A stretch of DNA of 64,000 nucleotides from Fodinibius roseus (lineage in GTDB: Bacteria; Bacteroidota; Rhodothermia; Balneolales; Balneolaceae): contig NZ_FQUS01000001.1 in NCBI RefSeq assembly GCF_900129315.1, positions 310,001 to 374,000 of the forward strand. The letters run 5' to 3'. A program made the position numbers and the translations under genes. Shown here one piece after another: positions 55,823 through 64,000 of this stretch. The notes below the pieces were generated by a model that saw nothing but the letters and a program-made list of their open reading frames with translations, had not been told where the DNA came from and did not search any database. The stretch's first letter is position 1; each line of letters starts with the position of its first letter.

Positions 55823-55856
55823 AAAAACCCCGTTTCCGTGAGGAAACGGGGTTTTT
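55823..55856 (+). terminator. Rho-independent terminator after glutamine synthetase
   Basis: AAAAACCCCGTTTCC and GGAAACGGGGTTTTT form a perfect 15-base stem with a four-base GTGA loop. It lies 33 bases after the stop codon. Confidence 0.92.
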
Positions 55857-56058
55857 CATTACCTTTACGTAAGAGGGCATTGCAGCATTGTCCAGTCAAC
55901 CGGGATGCGTTAATCAATTTTTATATCCTGACTGAATTTGTATTTTCCGTACTTCTCCTCCAAAATGTTAGCAAGAATTGCGTTATGTTCCATATTCAAT
56001 ATCGCCTAATGCTAAAGATATACCGGTACTCCTTAGCTAATTGAAAACAGACCGCACT

Positions 56059-57414
56059 ATGACAAAACAAGAAGTTGTTCAGACGATAGAACAGTATGAG
56101 GGACATAAGGTTAAGCTTGCCCTTGTAGATATTGATGGGGTATTGCGGGGGAAAGTTGTTTCCAAGTCCAAGTTCCTGAAGATTCTGGATGAGGGGTTCG
56201 GATTTTGCAACGTGGTGTTTGGCTGGGATGTGAATGATGCTGTTTATGACAATTCAAACGTTACGGGCTGGCATACCGGTTATCCCGATTCAAAGGCGTC
56301 TGTTGATATCGCTACCTTTAGAACAATTCCGTGGGAGGGTGATATGCCTTTCTTTTTAGCCGACTTTAGCAGCTCGGAGGACCTCTCGGAAGTATGTCCC
56401 CGTACGCTGCTTAAAAAGGTCAGCCGTCAGTCTGCAGAACTCGGTTATAGCCCTTTGTTTTCCAATGAGTTTGAATGGTTTAACTTTAATGAAACGCCCC
56501 GGACGCTTAAAGATAAAAACTATGAGAATCCGACACCGCTGTCTCCGGGTATGTTCGGTTACTCGATTCTGCGATCCTCTCAAAATGCTCCTTTTTTTAA
56601 CGACTTATTTGATCAGCTTAATGCTTTTGGGGTGCCTGTAGAGGGACAGCATACCGAAACGGGGGACGGCGTTTTCGAAGCCAGTATTACCTACAGTGAT
56701 GTCCTGGAAGCGGCGGACCGCGGCACGCTTTTCAAGAGCGGGGTCAGGGAAATCGCCCACCGGCACGGCATAATGGCCAGCTTTATGGCCAAATGGAATC
56801 AAAGTTTGCCCGGATGCAGCGGGCATATCCACCAAAGCCTCTGGGACGAAAACAGGGATCAGAATTTATTTTACGATAACTCGCAGCCTGATCACATGAG
56901 TGATTTGCTCGAGCACTATATCGCCGGGCAGCTTTACTGTCTCCCGCATATCCTGCCCATGTATGCACCTACGGTCAACAGTTACAAGCGTTTTGTGGAA
57001 GGTTCGTGGGCAGCCACGACGGTCAGCTGGGGCGTGGGCAACCGGACAACGGCTCTTCGCGTCATCACCCACGATGAATCCTCCGCTCGGTTGGAAACAC
57101 GCGTACCGGGTTCCGATGCAAATCCCTACTTGTCGATGGCAGCCAGCCTGGCCTCCGGTTTATATGGTATTAGGGAAAAACTAACTCTTGACGTCCCAAA
57201 GACCGAGGGTAATGAATATGATAACAGCAGTAATAAATTGCTACCTTCCACGCTCAAAGAAGCTACCGACGCGATGAAATCTTCAAAACTGCCTGAAGAG
57301 TTATTCGGAAAAGTCTTTACCGATCACTTTATCCGGACAAGAGAGTGGGAATGGAGACAATTTTCCGAACAGGTAACCAACTGGGAACTGAAACGTTATT
57401 TTGAAATTATCTAA
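56059..57414 (+). CDS. Glutamine-synthetase-like ligase (GSI family, probably not GlnA)
   Basis: The 451-aa protein is started at ATG 56059; a TTG six codons upstream is in frame. It has the GS family beta-grasp start VKLALVDIDGVLRGKVVSKSK, the metal/ATP segment NEFEWFNFNE, HTETGDGVFEASITYSD, and the catalytic domain with NQSLPGCSGHIHQSL, WAATTVSWGVGNRTTALRVI and SARLETRVPGSDANPYL. It is shorter than GlnA and aligns best in motif style with gamma-glutamyl-amine or lengsin-like ligases. It leads a three-gene unit with a kinase and a HAD protein, so its acceptor is probably not ammonia. Confidence 0.88.
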   Translation: MTKQEVVQTIEQYEGHKVKLALVDIDGVLRGKVVSKSKFLKILDEGFGFCNVVFGWDVNDAVYDNSNVTGWHTGYPDSKASVDIATFRTIPWEGDMPFFLADFSSSEDLSEVCPRTLLKKVSRQSAELGYSPLFSNEFEWFNFNETPRTLKDKNYENPTPLSPGMFGYSILRSSQNAPFFNDLFDQLNAFGVPVEGQHTETGDGVFEASITYSDVLEAADRGTLFKSGVREIAHRHGIMASFMAKWNQSLPGCSGHIHQSLWDENRDQNLFYDNSQPDHMSDLLEHYIAGQLYCLPHILPMYAPTVNSYKRFVEGSWAATTVSWGVGNRTTALRVITHDESSARLETRVPGSDANPYLSMAASLASGLYGIREKLTLDVPKTEGNEYDNSSNKLLPSTLKEATDAMKSSKLPEELFGKVFTDHFIRTREWEWRQFSEQVTNWELKRYFEII

Positions 57415-57426
57415 AACTATTTATAT

Positions 57427-58470
57427 ATGCTCCAGATTAACTTTAATCAGATTGTCAGAGAGGCTGTTGAGGCTTATGACAGTAGCAAGGAAATTGTAAC
57501 TATTACGGATATAAGCGCCAAAGTTTCGACCAACCACGTCTATCGCATTACGTTTTCAGACGACAATATTATTATTGCCAAGCTCTCCTATTTCGGGAAA
57601 TACGAGCATTTTGTAGAGGACCACAGCATTATCAACTCGTTGGCGAATAACCTGCCTTCGCCTTTTGAAAATGTTCTGGCACGATCGCTCATCAAGGGGG
57701 ATTCCCTTTTCGTACACCGGCATCAGGATGACCTTATCGATGTATGGGTGGTGTTTTATCGTCCGATGGAAGTAAAAAAACGATTGCCGAAACGGTTGAA
57801 TGAGGATCAGATCAAAAAACTGGCCGTATCTTTCGCTCAATTTCACAAGGCATGTTACAGCATCAAGAATACGCTTCCGCCCTCTTCCAAGACACTTGAA
57901 GTAGATATCAATCACCTGTTGGAAGTGCTCCAAACCAAAGACGGCCGGCACGAACACCGCATGCATTTGGATCTTATTAGAAAACAGTGTCATACGTTTT
58001 TAGCCAATATAGAAGACCTCGGAACGGAGGAGCTGGATGTCATCCCGGTTTTTGTGGACTGGAATATCGGTAACTTTTCTGTCACGCCCGAACTGCAGCT
58101 TTTTTCGCGCTGGGATTATGACTGGTTCAGAGTAAGCTCGCGCATGATGGATTTCTACTTCTTCAGCAGGATCGTGTCCAGTGTCGGAGACAAGACCATC
58201 TTCAGCTATGATGTTGATCCGCTGATGGAGGATCGCTTTATCCTGTTTTTGAAAGCCTATCATGAGGAATATCCCTTAAAGGAGATAGAAATTCGTTTTC
58301 TAAAAGAGGCCTATCGTTTTTTCCTCCTTAATTATGTAATAAAGTATGGCCGGTATTTCTTTCACGAAATATTTGCGAACAGACTGCAGCAGGAAGCCTA
58401 TAATGAACATCTGCCCGTCATTGATGAAAAATTCGACCCTGAACCGCTATTAGAAGCATTAAACCTGTAA
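57427..58470 (+). CDS. APH-like phosphotransferase (aminoglycoside/choline-kinase fold)
   Basis: The 347-aa protein has a kinase-like fold. An N-lobe Lys lies in NIIIAKLSYFGKYE. The catalytic loop VDWNIGNFSV has Asp211 and Asn216 in the D-x4-N spacing, although the usual preceding His-Gly is replaced by Val. The metal Asp is in RWDYDWFRVSS. The family phosphorylates small alcohols and amines or antibiotics. It is 12 bases after the GS-like gene and 6 before the HAD gene. A housekeeping small-molecule kinase is more likely than a resistance enzyme. Confidence 0.82.
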   Translation: MLQINFNQIVREAVEAYDSSKEIVTITDISAKVSTNHVYRITFSDDNIIIAKLSYFGKYEHFVEDHSIINSLANNLPSPFENVLARSLIKGDSLFVHRHQDDLIDVWVVFYRPMEVKKRLPKRLNEDQIKKLAVSFAQFHKACYSIKNTLPPSSKTLEVDINHLLEVLQTKDGRHEHRMHLDLIRKQCHTFLANIEDLGTEELDVIPVFVDWNIGNFSVTPELQLFSRWDYDWFRVSSRMMDFYFFSRIVSSVGDKTIFSYDVDPLMEDRFILFLKAYHEEYPLKEIEIRFLKEAYRFFLLNYVIKYGRYFFHEIFANRLQQEAYNEHLPVIDEKFDPEPLLEALNL

Positions 58471-58476
58471 AATATA

Positions 58477-59322
58477 ATGGAAAAAGTATCTTTTTATTCG
58501 CTTGTAAAGAATTACAAAGCCGTCTTTATTGACTCCTACGGTGTGCTGAAAAACCATGAGGGACTCATTGACGGCGTACAGGATTCTATTGAGTATATAC
58601 GAAGCCTGGGCATCCCCCTTAGAGTACTGACCAACGATGCCTCACGAAGCCAGGAGCAACAAGTAAAGGTTTTTGAATCAATTGGTCTCGAAGGCCTCAA
58701 AAAGGAGGAGATTATTACCTCCGGCATGCTTGCCCGACAGTTTTTGGAACTTAAAATTACCTCGGGTAAAATAGCCTATCTGGGGACCGAACGTTCAGCA
58801 GAATACATACTGCAGTCCGGCCTTGAACATATTCCCATATCGGATATAGATCTCGAGGATATCGATGACATATCCGCTCTTCTTTTCCTGGATGACGAGG
58901 GATTTGACTGGAACTGTGACATCAATAAGACCGTCAATTTTTTGCGACGTAAAAACTTGCCGGTTGTGGTAGCCAATTCGGATAAATACTACCCGGTATC
59001 CAACAACGATGTGGCCATAGCAATAGGGGGCATCTCAAGGCTGGTGGAATATACGGTCGATCAGAAATTTATTCGTTTTGGTAAACCCGACACCCAGATG
59101 TTTATGTATGCCTATGATGAGTTAAATAAAACCGGCAATTTTGAGAAAAAGGATATCCTGATGGTTGGGGATACACTTCGTACGGATATCCTCGGGGGGA
59201 ATAAATTCAGCCTTAAAACACTGCTGGTACTCTCCGGGAACACCCGTGCAGACAATGTAGACCTAAAAATAAACTCGACAGGAATCATACCTGATTATAT
59301 CGCTGATTCAATTTTAAACTAA
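58477..59322 (+). CDS. HAD-IIA family hydrolase
   Basis: The 281-aa protein has motif I KAVFIDSYGVLKNHEGLIDG (nucleophile Asp19, and Tyr21 at the place of the second Asp), motif II RVLTNDASRS, a large cap domain and late motifs FGKPDTQMFMYAYDEL and LMVGDTLRTDILGGN (Asp at about 232). This is the layout of HAD-IIA sugar/nucleotide phosphatases of the NagD kind. The D-x-Y version resembles the D-V-W-G branch, which also lacks the second Asp. Together with the kinase-like gene it may dephosphorylate a product of the same pathway. Confidence 0.88.
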   Translation: MEKVSFYSLVKNYKAVFIDSYGVLKNHEGLIDGVQDSIEYIRSLGIPLRVLTNDASRSQEQQVKVFESIGLEGLKKEEIITSGMLARQFLELKITSGKIAYLGTERSAEYILQSGLEHIPISDIDLEDIDDISALLFLDDEGFDWNCDINKTVNFLRRKNLPVVVANSDKYYPVSNNDVAIAIGGISRLVEYTVDQKFIRFGKPDTQMFMYAYDELNKTGNFEKKDILMVGDTLRTDILGGNKFSLKTLLVLSGNTRADNVDLKINSTGIIPDYIADSILN

Positions 59323-59593
59323 TGATTTGCATTTTGTTTGCCCGCAGGTATCAAACGGACTATATGCTTCGTGGAACCGCACCGGATGAATACGGCAGAA
59401 GGTGTTGATTGTCGGCTTTATTATATATGTGAAGGTACACGTTACGATATGACGTGCCGCCGAGCTATCCACTTCACGAAACCTGAGAACGAATAACAAC
59501 AATAGGGAACGATTCCAATATTGATACAGTTCGATTTGATCATTAGGAACCGTATATTCCGGTGAAAGAAAATGGCAACAAATACGATTATTT

Positions 59594-60208
59594 TTGAATT
59601 ACCAACCGAATACGCAATTATCTATTTTTCCGCCTGCCGTCAAGCATCTATTAATTGTCAACGGACTGTGCTTTGTGGCGTTGAATACACCTGTGATTGG
59701 GCAGGCCCTTTTCCAATATGGCGCGCTTTGGCCCCTTGAATCGGGGCGTTTTGAGATATGGCAGTTTATAAGCTATATGTTTCTGCACGCAGGCTTCGGA
59801 CATATCTTTTTTAACCTTTTTGCGCTATGGATGTTCGGCCAGGCAATTGAAAATTTTTGGGGTACCCGGCGCTTTACGATTTACTATTTTTTAACGGGTA
59901 TTGGTGCTGCCCTCTTGCATATGGTAATAGGGCCCGGGGGCGTGCCGACCCTGGGTGCGTCCGGGGCGGTTTACGGTATTCTCCTGGCTTTTGGGATGAT
60001 GTTTCCCGACCGTCCTATTATGTTGTTGTTTCCGCCGATACCGATAAAAGCAAAATATTTTGTGGCCGGCTTCGGGGTTATTGAACTTATAAGCGGCCTG
60101 ACAAGATCCAATTCAGGGGTAGCTCACTTTGCTCACCTGGGGGGGATGCTTGTGGGTTTTATTCTGATAAAATACTGGGGATTGAGAGGGGAAAATTCCC
60201 AATATTAA
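59594..60208 (+). CDS. Rhomboid family intramembrane serine protease
   Basis: The 204-aa protein has six helices. The catalytic Ser is in TLGASGAVYGILLAFG (about residue 122), the His is in AHFAHLGGMLVGFI (about 180) and the early motif HAGFGHIFFNLFALWMFG is typical. The start is TTG at 59594, just before NYQPNTQLSIFPPAVKHLLI. Rhomboids cut membrane-anchored proteins inside the bilayer. The second rhomboid gene follows after 42 bases. Confidence 0.92.
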   Translation: MNYQPNTQLSIFPPAVKHLLIVNGLCFVALNTPVIGQALFQYGALWPLESGRFEIWQFISYMFLHAGFGHIFFNLFALWMFGQAIENFWGTRRFTIYYFLTGIGAALLHMVIGPGGVPTLGASGAVYGILLAFGMMFPDRPIMLLFPPIPIKAKYFVAGFGVIELISGLTRSNSGVAHFAHLGGMLVGFILIKYWGLRGENSQY

Positions 60209-60250
60209 CACCAGATTTTTGTTAATTTAAGCGTTCTACTTTTTCTGACC

Positions 60251-61132
60251 ATGCAGAGCATGCACAGCAACGAATCTTTCAGCAGTTCATTTAAGCGCGG
60301 TTACCGGGGTCTGCCGGTGGCGATACGTACGCTTATTACGCTTAATGTGGCGGTATTTATTTTCCAGGTCGTACTAGGCATTGTCAGCAGTACGTATGGC
60401 AACGCGCTGGTTCAGGCCTTTGCCTTTTACCCGGAATGGCAGACGGCTCTGTTTCAGCCGTGGCGAATGGTCACCTATATGTTTCTGCACGGGGGAGCGT
60501 TTCATCTTATTTTTAATATGTTGTGGCTATGGTGGATGGGACGCGCGGTAGAAGAACATCTGGGTCCCCGCACCTTTACCGTCATCTATATGGGGGCAGG
60601 TATCGGAGGGGCGCTGCTGGATATTCTCTTCGCTCAAATTATGGGCTTTAACTTTGTTATCGGGGCATCAGGGGCCGTTTACGGTATTATGGTGGCCTTT
60701 GCGATGCTCTTCCCGACTATGCCGATCATGCTCCTGCTATTGCCGCCTATACAAGCGCGCTATGTGGTAGCGGGACTTATTGCGCTGGATGTGTTGTTGC
60801 TGGGCTCCCAGGACGGTACGGCCCGTATCGTGCATCTTGGCGGGGCCGGAATCGGTTATTTGCTGATGCGGGCGCAAACGAGAGGGTCGAATTTAAGTAA
60901 ATGGATTTTACCGCTTGAGCAGTTCTGGTATCGCTTAAAAGGATCCTACCAGCAGCCGAAATCCAAAACCAAAAATAAGAATATGTACTCGGTGTCGGAC
61001 GTTGAAGTAGTAGACGAAACGGAAGAGCAGGCCGAACTCGATCAGATCCTGGAGAAAATTTCTGAAAAAGGATATGACGGGCTGACTCAAGAGGAGAAGC
61101 AAAAGTTGTTTGAGCTCAGTAAAAAGAACTGA
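60251..61132 (+). CDS. Rhomboid family protease with C-terminal cytosolic domain
   Basis: The 293-aa protein has a rhomboid core with HGGAFHLIFNMLWLWWMG, catalytic Ser at about 139 (GASGAVYGIMVAFAML) and His at about 194 (VHLGGAGIGYLLM). Then a soluble tail of about 80 residues ends GYDGLTQEEKQKLFELSKKN, a helical module often found at the C-terminus of Bacteroidota rhomboids. It is the second of two tandem rhomboids, likely co-transcribed. The pair could have different substrates. Confidence 0.92.
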   Translation: MQSMHSNESFSSSFKRGYRGLPVAIRTLITLNVAVFIFQVVLGIVSSTYGNALVQAFAFYPEWQTALFQPWRMVTYMFLHGGAFHLIFNMLWLWWMGRAVEEHLGPRTFTVIYMGAGIGGALLDILFAQIMGFNFVIGASGAVYGIMVAFAMLFPTMPIMLLLLPPIQARYVVAGLIALDVLLLGSQDGTARIVHLGGAGIGYLLMRAQTRGSNLSKWILPLEQFWYRLKGSYQQPKSKTKNKNMYSVSDVEVVDETEEQAELDQILEKISEKGYDGLTQEEKQKLFELSKKN

Positions 61133-61147
61133 TAATTTTGAATGTTA

Positions 61148-61172
61148 AATGTTGAATTTGAAGTTCAACATT
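61148..61172. repeat. Inverted repeat upstream of ispG
   Basis: AATGTTGAA (61148-61156) and TTCAACATT (61164-61172) flank a seven-base loop. Further TTCAAC-type repeats follow at 61172-61186. The hairpin lies 30 bases upstream of the ispG ATG. It may be a weak regulatory hairpin. Confidence 0.4.
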
Positions 61173-61201
61173 CAACCTTCAAAAGGTATAACTTGTAAGA
61201 T

Positions 61202-62440
61202 ATGTCTCAAATAAAACGTCGCAAATCGATACAGGTCATGGTGGGCGATGTGCCCGTAGGCGGTGGTGCACCGGTGGTGGTACAGTCTATGACCAACACT
61301 GATACGGCTGATGTTGATGCCACCGTGGAGCAGATCAGGCACCTGCACCGGGCCGGTTCCGAAATCGTACGTATCACCGTCAATAATAAAAAGGCGGCCC
61401 AGGCGGTTCCCCATATCAAGGAGCAGCTGCTGGCGGATGATGTTACCGTTCCGATCGTGGGCGATTTTCATTATAACGGACACAAACTGCTTGTAGAGTA
61501 TCCGGAGGCAGCGAAAGCGCTGTCCAAATTCCGGATCAATCCCGGCAACACCGGGACCAAGACGAGGGACGAAAACTTCTGCACGATTGTAGAACAGGCC
61601 ATCAAATACGATAAGCCGGTTCGTATCGGGGTCAACTGGGGGTCGCTCGATCAGAAGTTGTTGGCCAAAAAAATGGATGCCAACAACCAGCTCGCAAAGC
61701 CGAAATCATCCAAACAGGTGATGCTCGACACGATGGTCGAAAGTGCGTCCCGATCGGCCGATTTGGCAGAAAGTGTGGGATTAGCTTCCAATAAAATTAT
61801 TATCAGCTGCAAGATGTCGCATGTACAGGATGTGGTACATGTTTATGAGCGTATTGCCGATCTGCTGGACTACCCGCTGCATGTGGGACTCACCGAGGCC
61901 GGTATGGGCATGAAAGGAATGGTGGCCAGCTCAGCTGCTCTGTCCGTTCTGCTGCAGCAGGGGATAGGTGATACCATCCGGGTTTCCTTAACACCTAAAC
62001 CCGGCGGTGACCGGGCTGAAGAAGTTCGGGTATGTCAACAGGTGTTACAATCCCTGGGCATCCGCAGTTTTGTCCCCCAGGTGACCGCCTGTCCGGGCTG
62101 CGGGCGGACGAACAGCACCTATTTCCAGGAATTGGCGGATGAGATTCAACAGTACCTTCGTGAAATGATGCCGGTCTGGCGCGAAGTGTACCCCGGAGTC
62201 GAAGAGATGAATGTAGCCGTCATGGGCTGTGTGGTCAACGGTCCCGGTGAATCGAGAAATGCCAATATCGGTATCTCGCTGCCCGGTACATTCGAGGAAC
62301 CCAAGGCTCCTGTCTATATGGATGGAGAACATCACAGTACGCTCAGGGGCGACAACATCGCCCAGGAGTTTCGTGAAATCCTGGATGACTACATTATGCG
62401 CAACTATGGAAAAGAGGGGACCGTTGAGGAAACTCTGTAG
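61202..62440 (+). CDS. ispG: 4-Hydroxy-3-methylbut-2-enyl diphosphate synthase (flavodoxin/ferredoxin)
   Basis: The 412-aa iron-sulfur enzyme makes HMBDP in the MEP isoprenoid pathway. It starts with the barrel: [40 protein letters not shown] and [15 protein letters not shown], then [11 protein letters not shown]. The C-terminal [4Fe-4S] ligands are in [16 protein letters not shown] and [20 protein letters not shown]. The MEP pathway would supply isoprenoid for menaquinone and undecaprenol used by other genes in the window. Confidence 0.97.
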   Translation: MSQIKRRKSIQVMVGDVPVGGGAPVVVQSMTNTDTADVDATVEQIRHLHRAGSEIVRITVNNKKAAQAVPHIKEQLLADDVTVPIVGDFHYNGHKLLVEYPEAAKALSKFRINPGNTGTKTRDENFCTIVEQAIKYDKPVRIGVNWGSLDQKLLAKKMDANNQLAKPKSSKQVMLDTMVESASRSADLAESVGLASNKIIISCKMSHVQDVVHVYERIADLLDYPLHVGLTEAGMGMKGMVASSAALSVLLQQGIGDTIRVSLTPKPGGDRAEEVRVCQQVLQSLGIRSFVPQVTACPGCGRTNSTYFQELADEIQQYLREMMPVWREVYPGVEEMNVAVMGCVVNGPGESRNANIGISLPGTFEEPKAPVYMDGEHHSTLRGDNIAQEFREILDDYIMRNYGKEGTVEETL

Positions 62441-62471
62441 TATATTCCCGGCCTCATTTAAGGAGGATTCC

Positions 62472-62498
62472 AGGGTTTTGAGAAACCGGTTTTTTTTG
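62472..62498 (+). terminator. Weak terminator-like hairpin after ispG
   Basis: GGTTT and AAACC pair around TGAG, followed by GGTTTTTTTTG. The stem is short (5 pairs), so this is only a likely terminator. It lies 31 bases after the stop codon. Confidence 0.5.
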
Positions 62499-62576
62499 TT
62501 CAACATCAATTCCGAGCGATTTCAAAACCGCAGGCTATAGACTATGCATAAAGATGTTGAATTCGCGAACATGTAG

Positions 62577-62619
62577 CAATTGGGCAAAACCACGGTTTTG
62601 CAAAGGTCTCTGAATAATG
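62577..62619. repeat. Dispersed intergenic repeat, copy 2
   Basis: CAATTGG, then GCAAAACC with the pairing GGTTTTGC, TCTCTG and ATGA, in the same order as copy 1. The first part can fold as a hairpin. The ATG at 62617 of the following gene lies inside the repeat, so that start is uncertain. Confidence 0.55.
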
Positions 62620-63291
62620 AAGGAACAGACCGTTATGGCAAGCCATCTTATGGGTTATCTTCTTGTTTTTATAGTCTTTACCGGCCTTGCGGGATGCGAA
62701 CATTCCGGGGACCAGTCAAACCGGCAACTGGTTGACCAACAGTATATGGATTCCGAGATCTATCGTTCATTCTCCAGCCAGGCCCGGCAGGAGCAACATG
62801 ATGCGCGCAATCAAAAGAGGGGACTGACTGCCCGGTTAAAAAATCTTTCAGACTGCCCGGTTTCCCAATCGCTTACTCCACCATTTGCTATCGACTCGCT
62901 GAAAATGGCCGAATGGAGTGAGTCCGACGCAAGCAACTGCTTTAGCGGGCAATCTTTTGAAAGCAGTCCGTATACCCTCAGGGTAGTAGCACAGACCTCT
63001 TTTCGCGATGTTAAGATGTTATGGATCCTGCGTTCCCGAGTCTCGATATACCGGAACGAGGAACTTATTTTAGCCACATTTAAAAATAAAAAATTACGGC
63101 ATGCTGAAAGTTTGGGTGCGTATCGAAAAAATTTAAAAGAACATATTTCAACAGGAATAGATGTGCGTTCGGGAAGTGAAGAATTGGTAATAACAGCCGT
63201 GGAGAATCGTAAAATCATATATCCGATTGAACAGAATAATGCTGTTGAACATGTTTATTATATCGATAGTGATGGAGATATAAAAGAATGA
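62617..63291 (+). CDS. Lipoprotein of unknown function
   Basis: The 224-aa protein has a lipobox (GLAGC, Cys27) after a hydrophobic segment. The first ATG (62617) lies in a repeat, so ATG 62635 is also possible. The mature part has SRQARQEQH-like polar sequence and a beta-rich C-terminus (VVAQTSFRDVKMLWILRSRV, then ELVITAVENRKIIYPI) plus two Cys (DCPV, NCFSG). I recognise no family. It may be co-transcribed with the next exported gene. Confidence 0.6.
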   Translation: MKEQTVMASHLMGYLLVFIVFTGLAGCEHSGDQSNRQLVDQQYMDSEIYRSFSSQARQEQHDARNQKRGLTARLKNLSDCPVSQSLTPPFAIDSLKMAEWSESDASNCFSGQSFESSPYTLRVVAQTSFRDVKMLWILRSRVSIYRNEELILATFKNKKLRHAESLGAYRKNLKEHISTGIDVRSGSEELVITAVENRKIIYPIEQNNAVEHVYYIDSDGDIKE

Positions 63292-63357
63292 CCACCTATC
63301 ATTTTTTCAAATGACGGGATAAAAGCAGGTTTTCTAACTCAATAATTGGTGATTGTG

Positions 63358-64000
63358 ATGAGATTTATAAAATCGGTTTTTTTAGTGCTATTCAGCCTGT
63401 TTTTTTTACCTGCGACTTTCATTGCGCAAGAGCTCGAGTCGCTGGTTCACAAGGCGGATTCTCTCTACGCAGAATACCAGGAAAAGCAGAGTCTGCAACT
63501 GTACAAGCAGGTACTGGAGCGAGAGCCGGATCACTATCGAGCGCTGTGGAGAAGCAGTTTCCTACATTCGCGGATCGGAAACCGATTGGATGAGGAGGGG
63601 GAACAGGAAGACTATTTTAACCGGGCTATTGCATTGGCTGAAAAAGCACTGGCTGTAGATTCCACCGGTTCTCAGTCTAATTTTGTTATGTCCGTGGCCA
63701 TGGGACGTAAGGCCCTGATTTCAGGAGCGAGGGATCGTGTTGCAGCATCCCGGGCTATCAAAAAATATGCGGACCGGGCCATCAGATATGACAGTACCAA
63801 TGCAGGGGCCTGGCACGTACTGGGACGCTGGCATTTTAAGGTTGCCAATTTGAGCTGGGTTGAGCGGCTTGCTGCCAATACTCTTTTTGGAGGGGTCCCC
63901 GGCGATGCAAGTAATGAAAAAGCAGCGGAATATATTAAGAGGGCAATCTCCCTGGAGGGGCAATATGCTCGTTACTATTACGATCTGGCCCGGGTGTATG
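63358..64000 (+). CDS. Exported TPR-type protein, C-terminus cut by window edge
   Basis: The frame is open from ATG 63358 to the window end (214 codons seen). A signal peptide (FLVLFSLFFLPATFIAQ) is followed by TPR-like helices: DSLYAEYQEKQSLQLYKQVL, DHYRALWRSSFLHSRIGNRL and AIRYDSTNAGAWHVLGRWHF. The sequence resembles RMD-like (regulator of microtubule dynamics) TPR proteins, common in Bacteroidota as exported proteins of unknown role. It follows the lipoprotein gene after 66 bases. Confidence 0.7.
   Translation, partial: MRFIKSVFLVLFSLFFLPATFIAQELESLVHKADSLYAEYQEKQSLQLYKQVLEREPDHYRALWRSSFLHSRIGNRLDEEGEQEDYFNRAIALAEKALAVDSTGSQSNFVMSVAMGRKALISGARDRVAASRAIKKYADRAIRYDSTNAGAWHVLGRWHFKVANLSWVERLAANTLFGGVPGDASNEKAAEYIKRAISLEGQYARYYYDLARVY

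Noticed and set aside
57427-58470. Aminoglycoside resistance kinase
   Set aside because: It is embedded in a conserved-looking three-gene unit with a ligase and HAD protein, and the loop before the catalytic Asp is atypical.
1-64000. CRISPR arrays, IS elements, phage genes or integrase
   Set aside because: I saw no regularly spaced repeats, transposase, integrase or att-like duplication anywhere in the window.

Overview
The window looks like chromosomal DNA from a Gram-negative member of the Bacteroidota/Balneolota group (Balneolaceae-like). This placement is inferred from content, since no rRNA or tRNA gene is present. The clues are a TonB-dependent receptor with a carboxypeptidase-regulatory-like N-terminal domain, a type IX secretion (T9SS) C-terminal sorting domain, a menaquinone operon, a GatB-dependent amidation step, a DUF3098-like protein, few clear Shine-Dalgarno sequences and several TTG/GTG starts. 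No phage, IS element or CRISPR array was seen, and the region reads as an ordinary chromosome with a few accessory islands.

Layout. 1-2644 (minus): a truncated TonB receptor, a His-rich lipoprotein and a small His-rich exported protein, which I read as a metal uptake locus. 2978-6670: D-aminoacylase-like amidohydrolase, a small exported protein, a 52-aa membrane protein and a serine hydrolase. 7029-14346: leuS, a GH3-family protein, citrate synthase with a strong terminator, mazG and maf. 14468-16856: three overlapping membrane-protein genes (DUF3098-like, DUF92, dicarboxylate/amino-acid symporter). 17210-20359: a T9SS-exported protein and an aldo/keto reductase. 20408-27610: a polysaccharide locus with priming glycosyltransferase, O-antigen polymerase/ligase, two glycosyltransferases, Wzz-like chain-length protein and sulfotransferase. 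27796-30517: Dabb protein and an aconitase lacking one usual cluster cysteine.

30936-39306 is the most interesting region. Eight tightly packed minus-strand genes encode a membrane metallophosphoesterase, a cholesterol-oxidase-like GMC flavoprotein, an alpha/beta hydrolase with a probable cysteine nucleophile, an acetoacetate-decarboxylase-like protein, three small four-helix membrane proteins and a patatin. They look like one transcription unit for oxidising and cleaving a lipid, sterol or polyketide-like substrate that I cannot identify. 39699-45021 holds small stress-type genes (CsbD, PRC-barrel-like, a 56-aa protein) and a divergently transcribed response regulator/GAF histidine kinase pair.

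45533-54393: gatB, a thioredoxin-fold lipoprotein without the redox cysteines, tpiA, purD and a minus-strand menA-menC-menE operon. 54773-59322: a type II glutamine synthetase with a strong terminator, then a second cassette of glutamine-synthetase-like ligase, APH-like kinase and HAD-IIA phosphatase homologue, probably a small-molecule pathway not yet assigned. 59594-64000: two tandem rhomboid proteases, ispG, an unrecognised lipoprotein and a truncated TPR-type exported protein.

Signals outside genes include four good rho-independent terminators and one weaker one, a 37-bp imperfect palindrome inside the polysaccharide locus, a 12-bp direct repeat between the two-component genes, and a roughly 40-bp repeat seen three times at gene ends.
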